NCBI RefSeq assembly: GCF_000525975.1
Contig: NZ_AODK01000052.1
Location: 1 to 38,074, forward strand
Reading direction: 5' to 3'
Length of the DNA stretch: 38,074 nt
Source: Listeria rocourtiae FSL F6-920
GTDB lineage: Bacteria; Bacillota; Bacilli; Lactobacillales; Listeriaceae
Made by a program: the position numbers and the translations under genes. Of the stretch, positions 22,527 to 30,095 are shown piece after piece. The notes under the pieces are model-generated. The model ran no database searches, was not told the DNA's origin, and was given only the letters and a program-made list of their open reading frames with translations. Within the stretch, counting starts at the first letter, position 1. Each line of letters begins with the position of its first letter.

Positions 22527-22740
22527 AAGTAAGTCAACAGCAAGCATTTGCTTTGTTGAGAGTCTTCAGTATATAACGCTCCAACAAAGCATCGACATCT
22601 TGAACGATTAATCTTTGTTCAAGTCTCCGAATACAAATGCTTTTGCTTGATTTGTATAAGATTCACGTCTTACTCACAAAAGGCTCGTGATATCTTACCT
22701 ACTCTTTTGCGAAAATGCTTTTTCAGCGACCTTTGCATCG
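22527..22740. repeat. Intergenic palindromic repeat, copy B
   Basis: No gene is seen. Bases 22628-22730 repeat the element at 42-150, with its three inverted repeats kept: ACAAAT(22633)/ATTTGT(to 22655), AAGATTCACG(22658)/CGTGATATCTT(to 22696), and TTTTGCGAAAA(22705-22715). To its left are further pairs, GCTTTGTT/AACAAAGC and TTGAAC/GTTCAA. Their spacing and strong pairing suggest a structured element, not random AT-rich DNA. Confidence 0.5.
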
Positions 22741-22753
22741 CTTACACCTTTCC

Positions 22754-22966
22754 TTAGAATCGTTTTCTCCATAAGTAAATACCGCTAATGAAACAGAGAA
22801 TGCCTAAGAATATTTGCCCCATAGATACATTAGAAGCATCCCCTGTTACTGGGAGTCGCGCTCTGGCCGCTGTTTGAACGGCATTATTCCCTGCCTCTCG
22901 TAAACTTGTGATGGATATGCTCGTACCTTTTGTGAGGATAGTTGTTGCTACTGGAATAGCTAGTTT
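22754..22966 (-). pseudogene. Remnant of an LPXTG cell-wall-anchored protein
   Basis: An open stretch of 70 codons on the minus strand without a start codon ends in a complete sortase signal: LPVTG, a hydrophobic stretch (QIFLGILCFISGIYLW) and the basic tail RKRF, then TAA. A segment upstream in another frame (KVLKWEQALLEEVSMHE) may have belonged to it, joined at the A4 run near 22964-22967. The rest of the surface protein is missing. The esterase promoter lies immediately beyond, so most of the gene was deleted. The original binding domain cannot be recognised. Confidence 0.7.
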
Positions 22967-23053
22967 TCATGCATCGAAACTTCTTCTAAGAGCGCCTGCT
23001 CCCACTTCAACACCTTTTTCATCAAGGTTGTTTCGTTCCTAAAACCTAAATTA

Positions 23054-23062
23054 TGATATAAT
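23054..23062 (+). promoter_or_regulatory. Extended -10 promoter of the esterase gene
   Basis: TGATATAAT (TG-N-TATAAT) lies 37 bases before the ATG. No good -35 is present, which is common for extended -10 promoters. GGGAGG ribosome binding site follows at about 23085. Confidence 0.55.
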
Positions 23063-23098
23063 GATACTAATATTCGTTACAAAAAGGGAGGAAGAATC

Positions 23099-23854
23099 AT
23101 GACTCTATTTTCAACACATTTTGTTTCAGAATCGCTACAATTGCGAACATCTCTACAAGTTTTTCTACCTGATCAAATCGATAAAGAAAAACCAATGCGA
23201 CTACTATATTTATTGCACGGCTTATCAGATGACGACACGGCTTGGCTTACCAATACATCGCTCGTTCGCTATGCCGAAAATCGCAATATCGCCATTGTAA
23301 TGCCACAAGTTCATCGTAGTTTTTATACAGATATGAAAACAGGGAATCGGTACTGGACTTTTTTGAGTGAGGAATTGCCACGCCTTGTGCATCGCTGGCT
23401 TAAATTGCCTACTGAACCTGAAAATACATATGTTGCCGGTCTATCTATGGGTGGTTACGGTGCCTTCAAGTGGGCGCTACACTATCCTGAAAAATTTGCA
23501 GGGATGGCCTCGCTCTCCGGTGCGCTTGATATTGTGGCTCTGCGTGAAGCTAGGCCAGAAGGAGAAGCCGAAATGCTAGCGACATTTGGTCCGATTGCAT
23601 CACATCGTGGCTCCGAAAATGATTTACTCACTTTGATAGATAAAATCACTGGAAAGCTACGCGTTCTACAACTTTGTGGTACAGAAGACTTTTTATATAA
23701 CAACAACCTTGGATTTAAATCGCGTATGGAGCAGACCGATTTGCTTTATACGTATCAAGAATCACCTGGTGAGCATAATTGGGAATACTGGGATTACGGT
23801 ATTCAAGTGGTGCTTGATTGGATTGATAAAAAGGAGATTTTGCATGACACATAA
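23099..23854 (+). CDS. Alpha/beta-hydrolase esterase (esterase D / tributyrin esterase family)
   Basis: Cytoplasmic serine esterase of 251 residues. It shows the oxyanion-hole region LLHGLSDDDTAW, the nucleophile in GLSMGGYGAF (Ser near residue 119), and the C-terminal His in GEHNWEYWD. It resembles the EstA/S-formylglutathione-hydrolase-like group, which hydrolyses short-chain esters. Its stop overlaps the start of the PAP2 gene by 11 bases, so the two are translated together. The physiological substrate is not evident. Confidence 0.88.
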   Translation: MTLFSTHFVSESLQLRTSLQVFLPDQIDKEKPMRLLYLLHGLSDDDTAWLTNTSLVRYAENRNIAIVMPQVHRSFYTDMKTGNRYWTFLSEELPRLVHRWLKLPTEPENTYVAGLSMGGYGAFKWALHYPEKFAGMASLSGALDIVALREARPEGEAEMLATFGPIASHRGSENDLLTLIDKITGKLRVLQLCGTEDFLYNNNLGFKSRMEQTDLLYTYQESPGEHNWEYWDYGIQVVLDWIDKKEILHDT

Positions 23855-24534
23855 ACGAAAAAGCGCGAGTATCTTGTTCACAATAAGCGCCATAACCGCG
23901 ATTGGTTTTATCGTAATGTTAGTCGGAGTGGCGACAAATGCACATTTCACTCAACAGTTCGATACACATTGGATTGATATGATTCGTGTTAATATAACAG
24001 CATCTAAAACCGATTTCATTGCTTTTATTACAAATTTCGGTGGGGTCGGAGCTATTGTCATGATGTCCATTACACTTCTACTCATCTTCATCCTTCTAAA
24101 GCGCTATACAATCGCTATCTGGTTTGCTAGTGTTGTCTTGTTTGGCGGTGCGCTTTTACCTTGGCTTATAAAACAAATGATTGCCCGCCCGCGCCCTAGT
24201 GATATGCTAGTTGCACAAGGCGGCTACAGTTTTCCAAGTGGTCATGCCACTGGTTCCACAGCATTTTACGGGATGATTGCGGCACTTCTTATTATTGTTT
24301 GTTCGAAAATTTGGCAGCAGATTCTGGTTGGGCTCGTCGCGTTTCTTATTATTGTGACGATAATGTACACTCGCGTTTATCTCGGCGTTCATTATCCATC
24401 TGATGTCACAGCTGGATTCTTACTCGGTAGTACGGTCGTTTTATCTGGTACGGCCCTGTTGTTAATGTACGGTCACAAATGTCACAGCTACCTTATCGCG
24501 CATAACTGGAAGGATAACTATCTAAAAAAAATAA
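23844..24534 (+). CDS. PAP2-superfamily membrane phosphatase
   Basis: Integral membrane acid phosphatase with five or six hydrophobic segments and the full PAP2 signature: KQMIARPRP, SFPSGHATGS and TRVYLGVHYPSD. Such proteins dephosphorylate lipid phosphates such as undecaprenyl pyrophosphate or phosphatidylglycerophosphate. AAGGAG precedes ATG 23844. As given, the frame continues to 24662 through a strong terminator and an opposite gene. The A8 run 24524-24531 probably has one extra base. Without it the protein stops after DNYLKK with 229 residues, just before the terminator. Confidence 0.87.
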
Positions 24535-24543
24535 ATGAGAAAA

Positions 24544-24592
24544 AAACGATTCTTCGGCTCTCTTTACTTCGAGATACCAAAGAATCGTTTTT
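24544..24592. terminator. Bidirectional terminator between PAP2 gene and small membrane protein
   Basis: AAACGATTCTT (24544-24554) pairs with AAGAATCGTTT (24580-24590), with A and T runs on both sides. Confidence 0.85.
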
Positions 24593-24593
24593 A

Positions 24594-24755
24594 TTAGCCA
24601 CGTTTATTTCTGGCGCTCTGAATCAGATTCCAAATAACCAATATCAGCACCACAACCAATAAAATATTAATCAGTCCTCCAGCGATATGGAAAATGAGGC
24701 CCAACACCCAAAAAGCGAGCAGAACAACAATAATTATCCAAATGATACCAAGCAT
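24594..24755 (-). CDS. Lmo0937-family small membrane protein
   Basis: A 53-residue hydrophobic protein with two membrane segments (LGIIWIIIVVLLAFWVLGLI and a second from about residue 29) and a basic end NKRG. This matches the small Lmo0937/DUF5670-like family often seen in Listeria and Bacillus stress regulons. ATG 24755 follows AAGGAGGGG. Longer in-frame readings lack a ribosome binding site. Molecular function is unknown. Confidence 0.8.
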   Translation of the reverse strand: MLGIIWIIIVVLLAFWVLGLIFHIAGGLINILLVVVLILVIWNLIQSARNKRG

Positions 24756-24823
24756 ATATACCCCTCCTTGCTTTGTGCCATCTATATCTTTACCACACTT
24801 ACAAAAGGGCAAACATCCATGTT

Positions 24824-25762
24824 TTAGAAACTGATGACTATTTTACCTTTAGCGTGGTGCGTTTCACTTAAAGCATGTGCATCATAAACACCTTTTGCAG
24901 AGAATGGGAATGTAGCTCCGACAACTGCTTTTACTTTACCAGCCGTCATTAACTCTGCAAAAGCTTGCAATTGTTCCCCACTAGGTGCCAACCAAATGCT
25001 TTTCGCAACGACATTTTTTGCTTTTGCCAATTCTTCATCAGGCGCTCCTACAATAGAAATCAAGCGCCCTGTATTATCTTTCAAGACGCGGAAACTATCC
25101 TTCTGAATATCCCCGCCCATCGTATCAAAGACAACATCGATATCTGTCAAAACTTCCGCGAAATTCGTTGTCTTATAATCAATCACTTCATCCGCACCAA
25201 GCTCTTTCAAGAATGCCGCATTCTTCTTACTTGCCGTCGTAATCACATACGCCCCAGCATTTTTTGCTAGCTGAATCGCAAGTGTACCAACGCCACCCGC
25301 ACCAGCATGAATCAAAACTTTTTCGCCAGCTTGCAGGTTCGCATGATCAAATAATGCTTGCCATGCGGTCAAACCGGCAAGCGGAATCGATGCTGCCTCA
25401 TCAAACGATACATTATCTGGAATTTTAGCAAGTAAAGGAGCATCAATTAAGGCGTATTCTGCATACGTTCCAAATCGGGTCGTTTCAGGACGAGCAAAGA
25501 CTTTATCTCCGATTTTCCAATCCGTCACATCCTCGCCAACCTCTGAAATCACGCCTGCTGCATCCCAACCAAGAATGATTGGAAACGGCCAATCCATCAT
25601 TTGCTTTAAATACCCTTCGCGGAGCTTCCAATCAATCGGGTTGATTGATGTCGCCTTCATTTCAATAACAACTTGTCCAGCGCCCGCTTTTGGCATCGCA
25701 ACCTCCACTTCTTTCAATTCCTCTTTACTACCATAATTTTCAATAACAACTGCTTTCATCAT
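24824..25762 (-). CDS. NADP-dependent quinone oxidoreductase-like alcohol dehydrogenase
   Basis: Medium-chain dehydrogenase of the zinc-free quinone oxidoreductase branch, 312 residues. It shows the GroES-like N-terminal domain (SINPIDWKLREGYL, GWDAAGVISEVG) and the nucleotide-binding motif AGAGGVGTLAIQLAK near residue 152. No structural-zinc Cys cluster is present. GGAGG lies 5 bases before ATG 25762 and 8 bases before ATG 25759, so either is possible. It lies 12 bases downstream of a marR gene read in the same direction, so it is probably the target of that repressor in a response to electrophiles or quinones. Confidence 0.87.
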   Translation of the reverse strand: MMKAVVIENYGSKEELKEVEVAMPKAGAGQVVIEMKATSINPIDWKLREGYLKQMMDWPFPIILGWDAAGVISEVGEDVTDWKIGDKVFARPETTRFGTYAEYALIDAPLLAKIPDNVSFDEAASIPLAGLTAWQALFDHANLQAGEKVLIHAGAGGVGTLAIQLAKNAGAYVITTASKKNAAFLKELGADEVIDYKTTNFAEVLTDIDVVFDTMGGDIQKDSFRVLKDNTGRLISIVGAPDEELAKAKNVVAKSIWLAPSGEQLQAFAELMTAGKVKAVVGATFPFSAKGVYDAHALSETHHAKGKIVISF

Positions 25763-25773
25763 CAATTCCTCCT

Positions 25774-26205
25774 CTAAAATGAACGCGTACTATTCATCAA
25801 CATCCGTTCTAAAATGTCCGCAAAATTCAATAATTCTTGTTCGGTTAAACCATCTAATAACTGCTTCTGGAAAGCTTTTTTCTGCGCCATCAATTGCGTT
25901 AGCCTTGTTTCGCCAAGCTCCGTGAGTCGAATAAAAGTGGCTCGGCGATCTGGTGCACGCTTCTCGCGAATGAGCAAACCGTCTTCTTCCAATTTCCGCA
26001 AGTGCCTCGTAATCGCTGCAGCATCCAAATTCAAACTATGTTGTAGCGCTTGTTGATTTTGCTCATGACCACAAGATACTTGATAAAGTAACTCCAACTT
26101 GGTCGCGCTCATTTGCAGCTTTGCCTCAAATGTTTGATTCATATTTTTGCATAGCTGGTGCATTTTCGCGAGCAATAGCGCGCGCTCCGAACAACCATCA
26201 TCCAT
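25774..26205 (-). CDS. MarR-family transcriptional regulator
   Basis: Winged-helix regulator of 143 residues. The recognition region is DAAAITRHLRKLEEDGLLIRE followed by the wing APDRRATFIRLTELG. Cysteines at residues 5, 19 and in SCGHEQ could sense oxidants or electrophiles, which is inference. GGAGGAAGGGTA precedes the ATG. It is cotranscribed with the oxidoreductase, and two tandem dyads in its promoter look like its own operators. Confidence 0.9.
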   Translation of the reverse strand: MDDGCSERALLLAKMHQLCKNMNQTFEAKLQMSATKLELLYQVSCGHEQNQQALQHSLNLDAAAITRHLRKLEEDGLLIREKRAPDRRATFIRLTELGETRLTQLMAQKKAFQKQLLDGLTEQELLNFADILERMLMNSTRSF

Positions 26206-26230
26206 TACCCTTCCTCCATTCTATTATTAC

Positions 26231-26254
26231 TTGACGTATCAATTGACACATCAA
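26231..26254. promoter_or_regulatory. Two tandem MarR-type operators
   Basis: TTGACGTATCAA (26231-26242) is followed at once by TTGACACATCAA (26243-26254). Both have the form TTGA-N4-TCAA with a 12-base period. They lie between the divergent marR and exporter genes, where autorepression would be expected. Confidence 0.6.
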
Positions 26255-26277
26255 CTATCTTACTCTTTTTCATAAAA

Positions 26278-26307
26278 TTGGCAAGCTATCTGCTCGGATG
26301 GTATAAT
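26278..26307 (+). promoter_or_regulatory. Promoter of the threonine/serine exporter gene
   Basis: TTGGCA (26278-26283) and TATAAT (26302-26307) are separated by 18 bases. The start codon follows at 26339 after GGGAGTG. Confidence 0.65.
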
Positions 26308-26338
26308 TTTCACAAATAAGACTGGGAGTGCAAGACAA

Positions 26339-27573
26339 ATGACTACCGACGACAAGATATTTATTTCACTGATTTCGACGACAGGAAAAGTTTTATTAGC
26401 AGAAAGTGGCGAGGGAACTATCATGATTGAAAAGCAACTGCATGAAATTTCCGAACTATTCGGCTATCAATTAAACATTCTATGCTTAAGCGAGTATTTA
26501 GAAATAACGGTTTACCACGGTGATGAGCATATTTATCACTCGATTATTCAAGCAACACCAGGAATCGCATCACTATCACGCATATCTGCTGTAAAAACAT
26601 TACTTTATGACATTAACAGTGGTTTGACACTCGAAAAGGCAAACGAAAAAATCCAAGAAATCGCAACAGCACCTGCTATTTACCCTGCTTGGCTACGCGT
26701 TATAGGTACGTCTTTTTTCGCGATGGGATTTGCACCGCTCGTGTTTGCGACATGGACGGAAATTTGGATTAATGGGGTTTTAGGGCTCGTTTCGGGTCTT
26801 CTCTGTGTTGTTTTAGAGAAAACGCGATTCGGTATTCTTTTTCCATTGATTGCTTCTTTTACTATTGGAATAATCGCTTTAACCTTTTTCTACGATACCG
26901 CGATGAGCTACGGGCCGGTGTTTTTGATAATTCCCGCGCTCTTCATCTGCATTCCCAGAGATACGATGTCGGCTGCTGCTGGTGAAATTTTTTTACGGCA
27001 AATTAACTGCTGGATCAGCGCGGTTAATCTCTGCATTTATGTGCTTACTACAGATGGTAATCGGAATTTTGTTGGCGATGGAAATAACGAATGTGACATC
27101 TCATGCACTAGACAAAGGTGATATTGCCAACACCTTGAATCCAGTGTTCCTCCTGTTGTTCATCATTGTTTTCTGCTTCGGATTATGTTTAACATTTAAC
27201 GTTCCAATGTCCTATTTGACACGACTCGCGCTTTTTGCTATCCTGACTTACGGTGTGCAATTCGGCTTCAGTCAGCTCAGTGGTGATTTAATTGGCACTT
27301 TTGTTGCAGCGATTGTTGCTGGTGTTTTATCAAATATTTATACCAAATCCCCTTCTCAACCACCGCGTGTTGTCCTTTTTATCAGTAGTTTCTTCATTTT
27401 GACAGTTGGCTCAATGGGCATCGAAGGGCTCTCAAGCATTATCGGTGGCTATGTTGTTGAAGGAACACGTGAAGTTATCTCAATGATTATCCTCTTCCCA
27501 ACCGTGACTATTGGCATAGCAATTGGCTACTTAATTTCGACACAAAAGAAACAAATGCAACAAAAAAAATTAA
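26339..27573 (+). CDS. Threonine/serine exporter family protein (ThrE-like), frameshifted as sequenced
   Basis: Membrane exporter of the ThrE superfamily with a cytosolic N-terminal domain followed by two sets of membrane segments (YjjP-like then YjjB-like halves in one chain). PPDTMSAAAGEI-type residues (IPRDTMSAAAGEI) mark the family. The T7 run 26988-26994 has one extra base, after which EIFYGKLTAGSARLISAF continues. A second extra base in the A8 run 27562-27569 hides the natural stop after QMQQKN. With both corrected it has 410 residues, and the promoter region of the next gene becomes intergenic. Substrate is inferred from the family only. Confidence 0.85.
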
Positions 27574-27604
27574 AAATCCGCTGTTATCAGTCATGGAATG
27601 ATTA

Positions 27605-27610
27605 TATAAT
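27605..27610 (+). promoter_or_regulatory. -10 element of the lipoprotein gene
   Basis: TATAAT lies 45 bases before the lipoprotein ATG. The -35 region is weak. It falls outside the exporter gene only if the extra A in the run 27562-27569 is removed. Confidence 0.4.
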
Positions 27611-27654
27611 GAAGATAGTTCCACAAAACAAGATAAGAGGAGAGAATTTTAGAA

Positions 27655-28386
27655 ATGAGAAAAGTCATCGGGATATTACTTCTTGGCTCCATTCTACTTT
27701 TAGCAGCATGCGGAAGTAATGAAAAAAGTCAAGAAACCACTAACGATACAATGACATTACAATTAGATGAAAAAAAAATAGTAGCTGACAAAAATGATAT
27801 TTTCACAGTTACAGGAAAAACAATACCCAACGCTTCCGTTAGCATTGGCGACGTCTCGGTGGACGCAGATAAAAAAGGAAAATTCGAGTTAATGCACGTG
27901 TACGAAGGTGATAAGTCATACAAAATTGTGGCGAGTAAAAAGGGCTTAGGCGACAAGAGTACTACGATTCATGTCACACAGCCTGTCGCGGTGAAAGACG
28001 CACAACAAAAAGCAGAAAATGAAACGAAAGAAAAAGCGCAACAAGAAATAGAAGCGAAAGCCAAACCAAACGCCGCAAAAATCTCATTTGCGATGTTACA
28101 GAAAGATCCAGATAAATACGCACGCACTGCCTATTATATAAAAGGACAAGTCGCGGAAGTGATAAATGATGGACCAACTATTTATCTTAAAGTAAATATG
28201 ACACAAGAATCTGGTACTTGGAAGGATCTTGTGACCGTTATTTATACAGGCACAACAGATGCCCAAAAAGGTGATATCATTGAAGTTTACGGTACCATTT
28301 ATGGCACGTATGCATATGATGGCCCAAACGGTGCGACAATTACAATGCCGGGGATTACGGCTAGTTTAATTCGGGTTGTAAAATAG
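27655..28386 (+). CDS. Lipoprotein with Ig-like and OB-fold-like domains
   Basis: Exported lipoprotein of 243 residues. The signal peptide ends in the lipobox LLAAC, so Cys19 is lipidated. Residues 30-105 look like a small Ig-type beta domain (SVSIGDVSVDADKKGKFE), then a charged Lys/Glu/Ala-rich linker (about 112-140), then a C-terminal domain with YYIKGQVAEVIN and GDIIEVYGTIYGTY resembling OB-fold lipoproteins. Function is unknown. GAGGAG lies upstream of the ATG, and a strong terminator follows 15 bases after the stop. Confidence 0.8.
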   Translation: MRKVIGILLLGSILLLAACGSNEKSQETTNDTMTLQLDEKKIVADKNDIFTVTGKTIPNASVSIGDVSVDADKKGKFELMHVYEGDKSYKIVASKKGLGDKSTTIHVTQPVAVKDAQQKAENETKEKAQQEIEAKAKPNAAKISFAMLQKDPDKYARTAYYIKGQVAEVINDGPTIYLKVNMTQESGTWKDLVTVIYTGTTDAQKGDIIEVYGTIYGTYAYDGPNGATITMPGITASLIRVVK

Positions 28387-28400
28387 ATAGCAAAAAATAA

Positions 28401-28460
28401 ACTAATATGAGTAGGTAAAACCACGGCTACGGTCTTACCTACTCATATTAGTATTTTTTT
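28401..28460. terminator. Terminator after the lipoprotein gene
   Basis: ACTAATATGAGTAGGTAA pairs perfectly with the arm TTACCTACTCATATTAGT, followed by ATTTTTTT. Confidence 0.9.
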
Positions 28461-28500
28461 AAATCACCATTAAAAATGAACCATTTAATACATATCATCT

Positions 28501-28529
28501 TTGACAACCCACTCAAATTGTGTTAACTT
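28501..28529 (+). promoter_or_regulatory. Promoter of the exported-protein pair
   Basis: A perfect TTGACA (28501-28506) with a 17-base spacer before TAACTT. The -10 is poor, so an activator may be needed. Confidence 0.4.
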
Positions 28530-28567
28530 GAAGAAGAACACACTAACACAGAAAAGGAGTAAGCATT

Positions 28568-29161
28568 ATGCAAACAAAGAAGCTCTCGAAAATTATTTTA
28601 GCTCCACTACTCACTACTGTACTTGTAATCGGACACTTACTTTCACCAATCACTGCGACAGCATACACAATATCAGAACCAGAAGAAACCTCTCTTCCAA
28701 TCCTGACATTTGAAGAAGCGAAATCTGGGGATACACCTGATGAATTCTTAGTTCTAGATACTTCAAGCTCCCCGATGCTTAGAAATGCTATGCTTGGCTA
28801 TTCAAAATGGACTTTAACATCCCAAGTTAAGCAAAAAAACAATACATTTATAGCTTGGCATCCTAACTTCAAAGGATATAAATATAATGTTTCATACTAT
28901 TATTTCAGTTCCTCACAATTTGCTAAAATGTCAGTAAATCTGGGATACGGCCCTATATCTCTAAGCATAAATAAATCTAGTGGCTCAGGAATTGCCATTA
29001 AATCCAATCCTAAGAAATGGACTAGGCCAGGAGTATATGGCGATATTTACAAAAATAAGTATAATATTAAAAAGTACAATGGTGCTAATATCTTAACAGG
29101 AACTTCAACAAAGTATACCAGTACCGTTAAAAAGCAGTATGTCAAATCCGTAAATAAATAG
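28568..29161 (+). CDS. Exported protein of unknown function
   Basis: A 197-residue protein that I do not recognise. It starts after AAAAGGAG with a basic stretch and a hydrophobic core, and probable signal peptidase cleavage after ATA near residue 33. The mature part begins with an acidic stretch (SEPEETSLPILTFEEAKSGD). Then follows a Lys-, Tyr- and Ser-rich C-terminal half with beta-strand character (YKYNVSYYYFSSSQF, YGPISLSINKSSGSG). There are no Cys residues and no wall anchor, so it is probably secreted. The next gene follows after 15 bases and the two share a terminator. Confidence 0.75.
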   Translation: MQTKKLSKIILAPLLTTVLVIGHLLSPITATAYTISEPEETSLPILTFEEAKSGDTPDEFLVLDTSSSPMLRNAMLGYSKWTLTSQVKQKNNTFIAWHPNFKGYKYNVSYYYFSSSQFAKMSVNLGYGPISLSINKSSGSGIAIKSNPKKWTRPGVYGDIYKNKYNIKKYNGANILTGTSTKYTSTVKKQYVKSVNK

Positions 29162-29176
29162 TTTAGGAGCGCTAAT

Positions 29177-29524
29177 ATGAATAAAAAACTAGTAGCATCC
29201 ATTGTTATTGTATTAGTAGTTGTAGGCATTTCCATATATAGCAATGTTCAGAGTGAAAAAGTTGCATCACTAGTAAGAGTGGACAATGTTAATTTTGTAC
29301 CAACCAATGAACCAGTAGATGCTACTTCTATAGGGAAACCTATTGGACAAGTCAATAAGAAGATAGCTAGGCAGACAACGCCTACCAGAAATAACGAATC
29401 TAACTCACTAAGTGTTGGTACTAAACTCTACGAATTCATAGGGGACAAGCAACCTACTAAGGTTCTCGTGTATGAGGATGATGGCTCCAAATATATTGCC
29501 CGTGAGAATATTGTGAATAAGTAA
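29177..29524 (+). CDS. Small membrane-anchored or exported protein of unknown function
   Basis: A 115-residue protein with an N-terminal hydrophobic segment (LVASIVIVLVVVGISIYSN) and no lipobox or clear cleavage site, so it is probably anchored with its C-terminus outside. The last 40 residues (GTKLYEFIGDKQPTKVLVYE) look folded, and the linker before is Asn/Thr/Lys-rich. AGGAG precedes the ATG. It is the second gene after the secreted protein at 28568 and may be its partner. No family recognised. Confidence 0.7.
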   Translation: MNKKLVASIVIVLVVVGISIYSNVQSEKVASLVRVDNVNFVPTNEPVDATSIGKPIGQVNKKIARQTTPTRNNESNSLSVGTKLYEFIGDKQPTKVLVYEDDGSKYIARENIVNK

Positions 29525-29534
29525 AAAAAGAAAC

Positions 29535-29560
29535 CCTCGAACCTCAAATTCGAGGATTTT
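29535..29560. terminator. Bidirectional terminator
   Basis: CCTCGAA (29535-29541) pairs with TTCGAGG (29549-29555). ATTTT follows on the plus strand and GTTTCTTTTTTT on the minus strand, so it can end both the exported pair and the small peptide gene. Confidence 0.75.
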
Positions 29561-29591
29561 GTTGTGCATTCTATTTTTAAAATGCTTACCA

Positions 29592-29678
29592 TCATAATGT
29601 AGCAACTATCATAACAATAATCGGTAAAAAAATAAGCACTGCTAAAATAGATAATACTATTTTCCACGTTTTGCTCAA
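29592..29678 (-). CDS. Small 28-residue hydrophobic membrane peptide
   Basis: On the minus strand a GAAAGGAG ribosome binding site lies 8 bases before TTG 29678. The frame encodes 28 residues: a short polar start (SKTWK), one hydrophobic helix (VLSILAVLIFLPIIVMIVAT) and a stop. It lies convergent to the gene at 29177 with a shared terminator. Small membrane peptides of this kind include type I toxins and regulators of membrane proteins. No antitoxin RNA was identified, so the function is open. Confidence 0.5.
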   Translation of the reverse strand: MSKTWKIVLSILAVLIFLPIIVMIVATL

Positions 29679-29694
29679 GACTTATTCTCCTTTC

Positions 29695-29843
29695 AATATT
29701 AAATTAGAACGGCTTGGCTGTTACTAAATAGATGACCCTTCCTTTTCAAAATTAGTACTACATATATCTATTTATTTCTTTATACAAAGCTAACTGAGAT
29801 TTTTAAACTTTATTTTAGCAAATATCAAGGCATTCTGTAAAAC
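29695..29843. other. AT-rich intergenic stretch upstream of the small peptide
   Basis: No gene is seen. It must contain the promoter of the peptide gene, for which only weak TTGTAT/TATATG-like boxes are visible on the minus strand. Confidence 0.3.
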
Positions 29844-29878
29844 AAAAAAATTTGACAGAGCTAGAATCGCCCTGCCAA
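29844..29878 (-). terminator. tRNA-Ala terminator
   Basis: On the minus strand TTGGCAGGGC pairs with GCTCTGTCAA (one G-U pair), then TTTTTTT. It lies 13 bases past the tRNA 3' end. Confidence 0.8.
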
Positions 29879-29891
29879 AAGTTTTTTATAA

Positions 29892-29964
29892 TGGAGCGTA
29901 GGGGGTTCGAACCCCTGACCTCTACACTGCCAGCGTAGCGCTCTCCCAGCTGAGCTAACACCCC
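29892..29964 (-). tRNA. tRNA-Ala (anticodon GGC)
   Basis: The 73-base cloverleaf has acceptor GGGGTGT/ACGCTCC, a D arm AGCTCAGCTGGGAGAGC, anticodon loop CTGGCAG with GGC at positions 34-36, T arm AGGGGTTCGAACCCCCT and discriminator A. CCA is not encoded. It reads GCC/GCU codons. Confidence 0.95.
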
Positions 29965-30054
29965 GTATACCTTGAAAAGAGTTTAGCACAGTGACTTAAT
30001 GGCTGTCAACCATTTGTGCTTTACATCCTAAAAATTAGCTCCACAAGCAGAGAG

Positions 30055-30089
30055 AAAAAAGTGACCGCCAAACTTCTATGCTGGCGGCC
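30055..30089 (-). terminator. Terminator of the DUF4310-4312 operon
   Basis: On the minus strand GCCGCCA pairs with TGGCGGT around an 11-base loop, then CACTTTTTT. It follows the aldolase stop by about 7 bases. Confidence 0.85.
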
Positions 30090-30095
30090 TCCTTA

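Noticed and set aside
24535-24662. C-terminal extension of the PAP2 protein
   Set aside because: It reads through a strong terminator and an opposite small gene. One extra A in the run 24524-24531 explains it.
27574-27719. C-terminal extension of the threonine/serine exporter into the lipoprotein gene
   Set aside because: A stop appears after QMQQKN when the A8 run 27562-27569 is read as seven, and the extension contains the next promoter and signal peptide in another frame.
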